Assembly: GCA_002328075.1 (NCBI GenBank)
Contig: DCVT01000056.1
Span: forward strand, 1-64,000
Direction of reading: 5' to 3'
DNA length: 64,000 bases
Source of the DNA: Anaerolineales bacterium UBA2181
GTDB lineage: Bacteria > Chloroflexota > Anaerolineae > Promineifilales > UBA4811
The position numbers were made by a program, and so were the translations under genes. The notes beneath the pieces are model-generated. The model did not search any database and had not been told where the DNA came from. It was given only the letters and a program-made list of their open reading frames with translations. Shown piece by piece: positions 59,752-64,000 of the stretch (position 1 is its first letter; every line of letters begins with the position of its first letter).

Positions 59752-60999
59752 ATGGCAATGAGGTCGTTCCTGACCCATGGCGGCTGTGCAGTGCTGCTGA
59801 TGCTGGTGACCGCCGGCCTATTTCCGGAGTCGGGCGTACAGGCGGAGGCTAACCTGCTGCGGAATCCGGGTTTTGAGGAGGGTTTTTCCCTGCAAGCCGG
59901 CGTGCAGGAGGTCTCGGTGCCCATTGGCTGGACAGCCTGGTGGGTACAGGGCTCGACGCAAGAGACCGACCAGGGTTACCTGGTCCGGCCGGAGTACAAG
60001 GGCGAAGATAGCCAGGTCTTTGGAAATCGACGAGTGCACGGGGGGCGGTTTTCGGCCAAACATTTCAGCTCTTACTCCACCCATGATGCGGGTTATTGGC
60101 AGACCGTGAACGTTCCAGCCGGGGCGACACTGCAATTTGGCGGCTGGGTTCAGACCTGGTCCAGCAGCGGGGATGACCCAGGCCAGGTGGTTACGCCGGG
60201 GTATTATCAAGTGCGGTTGGGCATCGATCCGACCGGAGGGATTGACCCGCTCAGTGAGTCTGTTGTTTGGTCGGAACCAGCTTACGCGGATAACGTTTGG
60301 GTGCAACTGTTGGTAAATGTTCGGTCTATCGGATCTTGGGTGACCGTGTTTGCACGTGGCACGCCTACCTATCGGGTGAAGCACAATGATTCTTACTGGG
60401 ACGACTTGAGCCTGGTGCAAACAAGTGGGGCAGCGTTCGCGCCAACCGCTTCACCGACGTTGGCCCCGGCGGTATCGCCCCCGGATCCCGGCACTGGCGC
60501 GATCCATGTTGTGGCACCGGGAGAGACCCTGTACCGAATTTCGCTTCGGTACAACACCAGCGTTGCGGAGTTGGTGCAACTGAACCAGCTAGCGGATCCT
60601 GCCCTCATCCGGGTAGGCCAGCAACTGCTGGTGCAGGTAGGGACGGGATCAACCGCCTCGAGTCCGGCGTCGACCCCGAATCCAGCCGGTGCGTACCAGG
60701 TCCAGGCGGGTGACAGCCTGGCATCCATTGCTCGCCGGTTCAACACCACGGTCAACGCGCTGGTGGTCGCCAACAACATCGTCAATCCGAATCTGGTGTA
60801 TCAAGGCCAAACGCTGGTCGTCGTCGGCACGCCGAGTGCTGGGGCGTCAGTAAGGGTCCATGTGGTCCAGCCGGGCGATACACTGACGGCAATAGCCTCG
60901 CGCTATGGAATGACGTACTGGGCACTGGCTCATGCCAATGACCTGGCGAGTCCTCACCTGATATGGGCGGGACAGCAATTGGTGATTCCTGGACAGTGA
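59752..60999 (+). CDS. Secreted LysM protein with N-terminal carbohydrate-binding-like domain
   Basis: The 415-residue protein has a signal peptide (AVLLMLVTAGLF...GVQA), a beta-rich domain of about 190 residues (ANLLRNPGFEEGF, like a CBM/jelly-roll), a T/P-rich linker and three LysM domains at about 251-296, 317-360 and 369-412. Each has the YxVxxGDTLxxIAxRY pattern. LysM binds peptidoglycan glycans, so it is a cell-wall-attached surface protein. SD GAGGAGAG lies upstream of the ATG; an ATG two codons later is possible. Confidence 0.88.
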   Translation: MAMRSFLTHGGCAVLLMLVTAGLFPESGVQAEANLLRNPGFEEGFSLQAGVQEVSVPIGWTAWWVQGSTQETDQGYLVRPEYKGEDSQVFGNRRVHGGRFSAKHFSSYSTHDAGYWQTVNVPAGATLQFGGWVQTWSSSGDDPGQVVTPGYYQVRLGIDPTGGIDPLSESVVWSEPAYADNVWVQLLVNVRSIGSWVTVFARGTPTYRVKHNDSYWDDLSLVQTSGAAFAPTASPTLAPAVSPPDPGTGAIHVVAPGETLYRISLRYNTSVAELVQLNQLADPALIRVGQQLLVQVGTGSTASSPASTPNPAGAYQVQAGDSLASIARRFNTTVNALVVANNIVNPNLVYQGQTLVVVGTPSAGASVRVHVVQPGDTLTAIASRYGMTYWALAHANDLASPHLIWAGQQLVIPGQ

Positions 61000-61118
61000 A
61001 CGGGCTGGCCACATGCCGGTGACACGGCTGGATGAATCCTTGGATCGAGAATGATGGGTCGCGTTGGTGAGCCATCTCGGCGCTGGGTTACGCGCGTAGG
61101 TTCCTGTGGGAGGACACG

Positions 61119-62129
61119 ATGCCGCTAAACGTGCTGATAACTGTCAAACTGCCGGACGAACTGCTGGATCGGATACGGACAATATCCCCAGAGGTCCAGT
61201 TGGTGTACGCCCCGGTGAAACGGCCTGATGAATTGCCGCCCGGTAGCCTGGCTGCTGCGGAGGTGATGTACACCATGGACGTGCTGCCCAGACCAGAGGA
61301 AGCACCGCGACTGCGCTGGGTTCAGTTTCAGGCGGCCGGCATTGACCACGTGGTGGGTCAAGCTCTGTTTGACACTGACACCATGATCACTACCGCAAGC
61401 GGGATACACGCGATCCAGGTGGCGGAATATGTGATGGCAATGCTTCTGGCCTGGGCGCATCGGCTGCCGAGTCTTTTTATCCACCAGCAACGAGGGATGT
61501 GGCCATCCGGACGCTGGGAACGGTTTGTACCCCGCGAACTGAACGGCGCCACGATTGGCATCTTGGGGTATGGAAGCATAGGACGGGAGGTCGCGCGGCT
61601 GGCGCGCTCCTTTGGCATGCGCGTGCTGGCCACCAAACGAGACGTGCGGCGTGTGGCAGACGAAGGGCATCGGCTCAGTGGCATTGGAGACCCATCAGGG
61701 GAGCTGCCGGATCGCATTTATCCTCCGTCGGCCACTGCTTCGCTGGTTTCCGAGTGCGATTACGTGGTGTTGTGCCTTCCGCTAACGCAGGAGACGCGCC
61801 ACCTGATCGATGAGGAGATGCTGCGCGCTTTCAGGCCGACTGGATTGCTGGTCAACGTCGGCCGGGGTGGTTTGGTGGATGAGGGTGCGCTGATTCGGGC
61901 GCTCAAAAGAGGGTGGCTCGGCGGGGCTGCTCTGGACGTGTTCGAAGTTGAACCCCTGCCGGCTGACAGCCCATTGTGGAAGATGGATAACGTGATTCTC
62001 AGCCCCCATGTGGCCGGTTTCACCCCCACCTATGACCAACGGGCTGTGGACCTATTTGTGCGCAATATCCGTCGCTATCTGGAGCATCTGCCCCTTCTCA
62101 ACCTGGCGGACCCACACATCGGATATTGA
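61119..62129 (+). CDS. D-isomer-specific 2-hydroxyacid dehydrogenase
   Basis: The 336-residue protein has the two-domain D-2-hydroxyacid dehydrogenase fold. Motifs are IGILGYGSIGREVARLARSFGM (NAD Rossmann), VVLCLPLTQETRHLID and NVGRGGLVDEGAL, the catalytic-arginine/glutamate pair in GRGGLVDE and DVFEVEPLP, and the catalytic histidine in LSPHVAGFT. An insertion of about 25 residues between GMRVLAT and the LPL motif is characteristic of one subfamily. Substrate unclear. GGGAGG lies before the ATG. Confidence 0.92.
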   Translation: MPLNVLITVKLPDELLDRIRTISPEVQLVYAPVKRPDELPPGSLAAAEVMYTMDVLPRPEEAPRLRWVQFQAAGIDHVVGQALFDTDTMITTASGIHAIQVAEYVMAMLLAWAHRLPSLFIHQQRGMWPSGRWERFVPRELNGATIGILGYGSIGREVARLARSFGMRVLATKRDVRRVADEGHRLSGIGDPSGELPDRIYPPSATASLVSECDYVVLCLPLTQETRHLIDEEMLRAFRPTGLLVNVGRGGLVDEGALIRALKRGWLGGAALDVFEVEPLPADSPLWKMDNVILSPHVAGFTPTYDQRAVDLFVRNIRRYLEHLPLLNLADPHIGY

Positions 62130-62216
62130 ACAGGACCGGCCGGTCTGGCGGTTGACCGCTATGCGTTTGCAGAGGATCCTTGGCCGCTCCCCGGTTCACT
62201 CACCCCGGCGGTGTCT

Positions 62217-64000
62217 TTAGGATGCGGGCGTGACGGGTCGGACACAGCGAAATCCAACTGTCTCGGAGCGGTAACCCGGCTGATCAGCATAGGTAGAACT
62301 GGAGTTGGTCATTCCAATGTCCTGATAGGATCCGCCCCGGTGGGTGCGCGGGTGCTCGGCCGAGCCTACGACCCATTCGGACGCGTTGCCCAAGAGGTGG
62401 TGTACCCCTTGAGGGGTCGCGCCTTCGGCATAGCTGTCAACACGTACAAGCCCAGTGCTGCGGTTGTCCAACGAGTTGAGCCGCGATCGATCGGGGTCAT
62501 TGCCCCAGGGATACGTCCAAAGGTCAGGGCCGCGCGCAACACTTTCCCATTCTGTTTCTGAAGGCAACCGCTTGTTGACCTGCTGGCAGTATTCACGGGC
62601 TGCCTCCCAGGTGATGTTGACAGCCGGCAGTAGCTCGTCTCCCTTGGCATACAGGTGGCCCGGCTGGTAGCGGGCGTATTGGATGTTGGTCACCTCATAG
62701 CGGTCAATGTCCAGGCCGTTCATTGCGACCATAGCAGCGTCCAAATCCTCAGCCGTGATGGACGGTGCAAGGCTGGCCGACGGCGACAGATGCAGATGCC
62801 CGGCAGTTGCCAGCTGCCGGGCTCCCAGTCCGACCGCTGCCAATGTGCACAACCCCAACAGAATCCCGAGCCGTCGCCGGGCACCGCGGCTGCCAATTGT
62901 CTGGACTCGCACCGCAACGTTGCTTGCCGTACCATGGTCAGGAGTGATCACAACAGTGGCGCGCGGTCGAGGAGCCGGAGGCAGACGGTCGGGCCGAATA
63001 TTGACTTTGCCCGTAGCACTCTGGCCGGCAGCCAGCGACACCCGTTTGGGTTCCACCAGCAGCCAGGGCTCGTCACGGCTTAGTTGACACTGAACAGGGT
63101 TTCCCCCGGTGTTCACCAATGCGAACTCTTGCGGTTGGGCTGCGCCCGCGGTCAGGTCAAAAACCAACTCGAGCGGTTGGACCGCCACGCGCGCCTCGGC
63201 AACGGTCAACAGAACCTCCAGCATGAGCGGTTTGCTGTTGTCGGCTGGGGTCACGGTCAGTGTCTCTCGGTGGGTGGAACCGGGTGCAAGTTGGGCAGTG
63301 TCCGCCTCGATCAGCAATTCGTCGGTTCCACCCGGCCGAACGCCAAAACGGCCGTCGTGCTCGCGCAGCCAGGCAGCCGAACTGGTGACGGTGCCCTGGC
63401 TGTAACCCCGGCCGTTGTTGCTGAGCACCACGCGAGCTGTCTCAAGCCGGCCGGTAATGACCGTGCCCATATTTACCGCAGGTTTGTCCAGTGTCAGCCG
63501 GCCCCCTGGCAGCGTGGGAGCGATCTCGCGCAGGAACGCGTCCAACCCTGCGTCGCGTTCCAGGCTGCTAGAAGTCACCCGCCGCGCAACCTCTGCCACC
63601 ACTGGATTGTGAAGCGATCGGCGCAACCAATGCTCCAGGTCTCCACTGTAGAGGATGTCCCGGGCATAGTCCCACTCTTGTTGAGCCAGGCCGACCAAAT
63701 CGCTCAGTTTCTGGGCGGATTTGCCCGCGGGGAAAGCCAACGGTTGCGCCTCTACCAGTGGCTGGTCGGGCATGCATTTGTTGAGCGACTCCCGAAAAGC
63801 CAGCGCTGTGCTCCGGGTTGTCACGTCCGGGTCCAGTGCGGCTCGTAGCGCAAGACGCAGGTTGAGGTCCAAATGATCCAATCGATCGAATTGAAAGGGG
63901 TGGTCACGCGGGTCATCGTCGGTGAGGAGGTGGTAAAGCGTGGCACCTAGGGCATAGACGTCAGAGCGGGGTTCTGAAGCGCCGTGATACTGCTCTGGCG
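62217..64000 (-). CDS. Ser/Thr protein kinase C-lobe fused to a membrane helix and FGE-sulfatase-type domain (partial)
   Basis: The frame is open to the window end, so the N-terminus is missing. The visible part starts in the kinase C-lobe with PEQYHGASEPRSDVYALGATLYHLL, the activation-segment end and DxxxxG-type motif of STPKs. Two Ig-like/BACON-like beta regions follow (residues about 140-330 of the visible part), then a membrane helix (LGILLGLCTLAAVGLGA) and a C-terminal FGE-type domain (MNGLDIDRYEVTN, LPSETEWESVARGPDLWTYPWG, GNASEWVVGSAEHPRTHRGGS, GFRCV). The sensing half would be outside and the kinase inside. The cysteine pair used by true formylglycine-generating enzymes is not seen. 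Confidence 0.85.
   Translation of the reverse strand, partial: PEQYHGASEPRSDVYALGATLYHLLTDDDPRDHPFQFDRLDHLDLNLRLALRAALDPDVTTRSTALAFRESLNKCMPDQPLVEAQPLAFPAGKSAQKLSDLVGLAQQEWDYARDILYSGDLEHWLRRSLHNPVVAEVARRVTSSSLERDAGLDAFLREIAPTLPGGRLTLDKPAVNMGTVITGRLETARVVLSNNGRGYSQGTVTSSAAWLREHDGRFGVRPGGTDELLIEADTAQLAPGSTHRETLTVTPADNSKPLMLEVLLTVAEARVAVQPLELVFDLTAGAAQPQEFALVNTGGNPVQCQLSRDEPWLLVEPKRVSLAAGQSATGKVNIRPDRLPPAPRPRATVVITPDHGTASNVAVRVQTIGSRGARRRLGILLGLCTLAAVGLGARQLATAGHLHLSPSASLAPSITAEDLDAAMVAMNGLDIDRYEVTNIQYARYQPGHLYAKGDELLPAVNITWEAAREYCQQVNKRLPSETEWESVARGPDLWTYPWGNDPDRSRLNSLDNRSTGLVRVDSYAEGATPQGVHHLLGNASEWVVGSAEHPRTHRGGSYQDIGMTNSSSTYADQPGYRSETVGFRCVRPVTPAS

Noticed and set aside
62217..62345. FGE C-terminus as the variable region of a diversity-generating retroelement
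   Set aside because: The fold would suit it, but no reverse transcriptase or template repeat is in the window and the codons are not rich in AAC/AAT.
1..64000. CRISPR arrays, rRNA operons, prophage or integron structures
   Set aside because: No repeated spacers, rRNA sequence, integrase or phage structural genes were seen.

Overview
The window is a gene-dense, GC-rich bacterial chromosome segment, most likely from a Chloroflexota (Anaerolineae-like) organism. This is inferred from a serine hydroxymethyltransferase fused to a GcvT-type aminomethyltransferase, a topoisomerase I with an N-terminal DUF5679-type zinc ribbon, a DUF2723 membrane protein, several T/P-rich linkers in surface proteins, and sigma-A type promoters that often sit directly on the start codon. 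It is ordinary chromosome rather than an island: one transposase tail lies at the left edge, and no prophage, CRISPR array or rRNA was seen.

Layout. 0-3.7 kb: transposase remnant and the SHMT-GcvT fusion. 3.7-12 kb: a minus-strand information-processing block, ffh-rpsP-khpA-rimM-dprA-topA, followed by an EF-G family gene with its own promoter, an 11-codon leader ORF and a terminator-like attenuator; dprA carries an in-frame TAG. 12-18.7 kb: glycosyltransferase, recA with an SOS box, a PLP aminotransferase, then a SufR-like regulator, an IscA/HesB-like protein, a radical SAM protein and a small ORF. 18.8-27.2 kb: ABC ATPase/permease with a DUF2723 protein, divergent from a heterodimeric ABC exporter, a SagB-like nitroreductase and a glutaredoxin-PDZ fusion. 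27.4-38.8 kb: glutamate dehydrogenase, a phosphoesterase, and a tight five-gene operon (histidine kinase, response regulator, GDH paralogue lacking the catalytic lysine, and two PEP-synthase-like ATP-grasp proteins lacking the phosphohistidine domain). This operon is the best candidate for an undescribed system. 39.5-49.7 kb: mutS2, M50 protease, homocysteine methyltransferase, M23 and M15-like peptidases, a LarA-like protein and a 12-ribbon zinc protein. 49.8-52 kb: rplS, lysS and tRNA-Met. 52-57 kb: a Co/Ni ECF transporter (CbiM-CbiQ-CbiO) under a palindromic operator, followed by HEAT, SPFH and HUMPS genes. 57-64 kb: cysteine desulfurase, Ldh-type and D-2-hydroxyacid dehydrogenases, a LysM protein, and the C-terminal part of a Ser/Thr kinase-FGE fusion.

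How genes connect: the Ni/Co importer could feed the LarA-like enzyme, whose characterised relatives use a nickel cofactor. The SufR-like regulator, HesB-like protein and cysteine desulfurase suggest Fe-S homeostasis. The M23 and M15-like peptidases are translationally coupled and probably act on the cell wall. Many operons use 1-8 nt stop/start overlaps. Function calls come from motifs and family memory; no database search was run.
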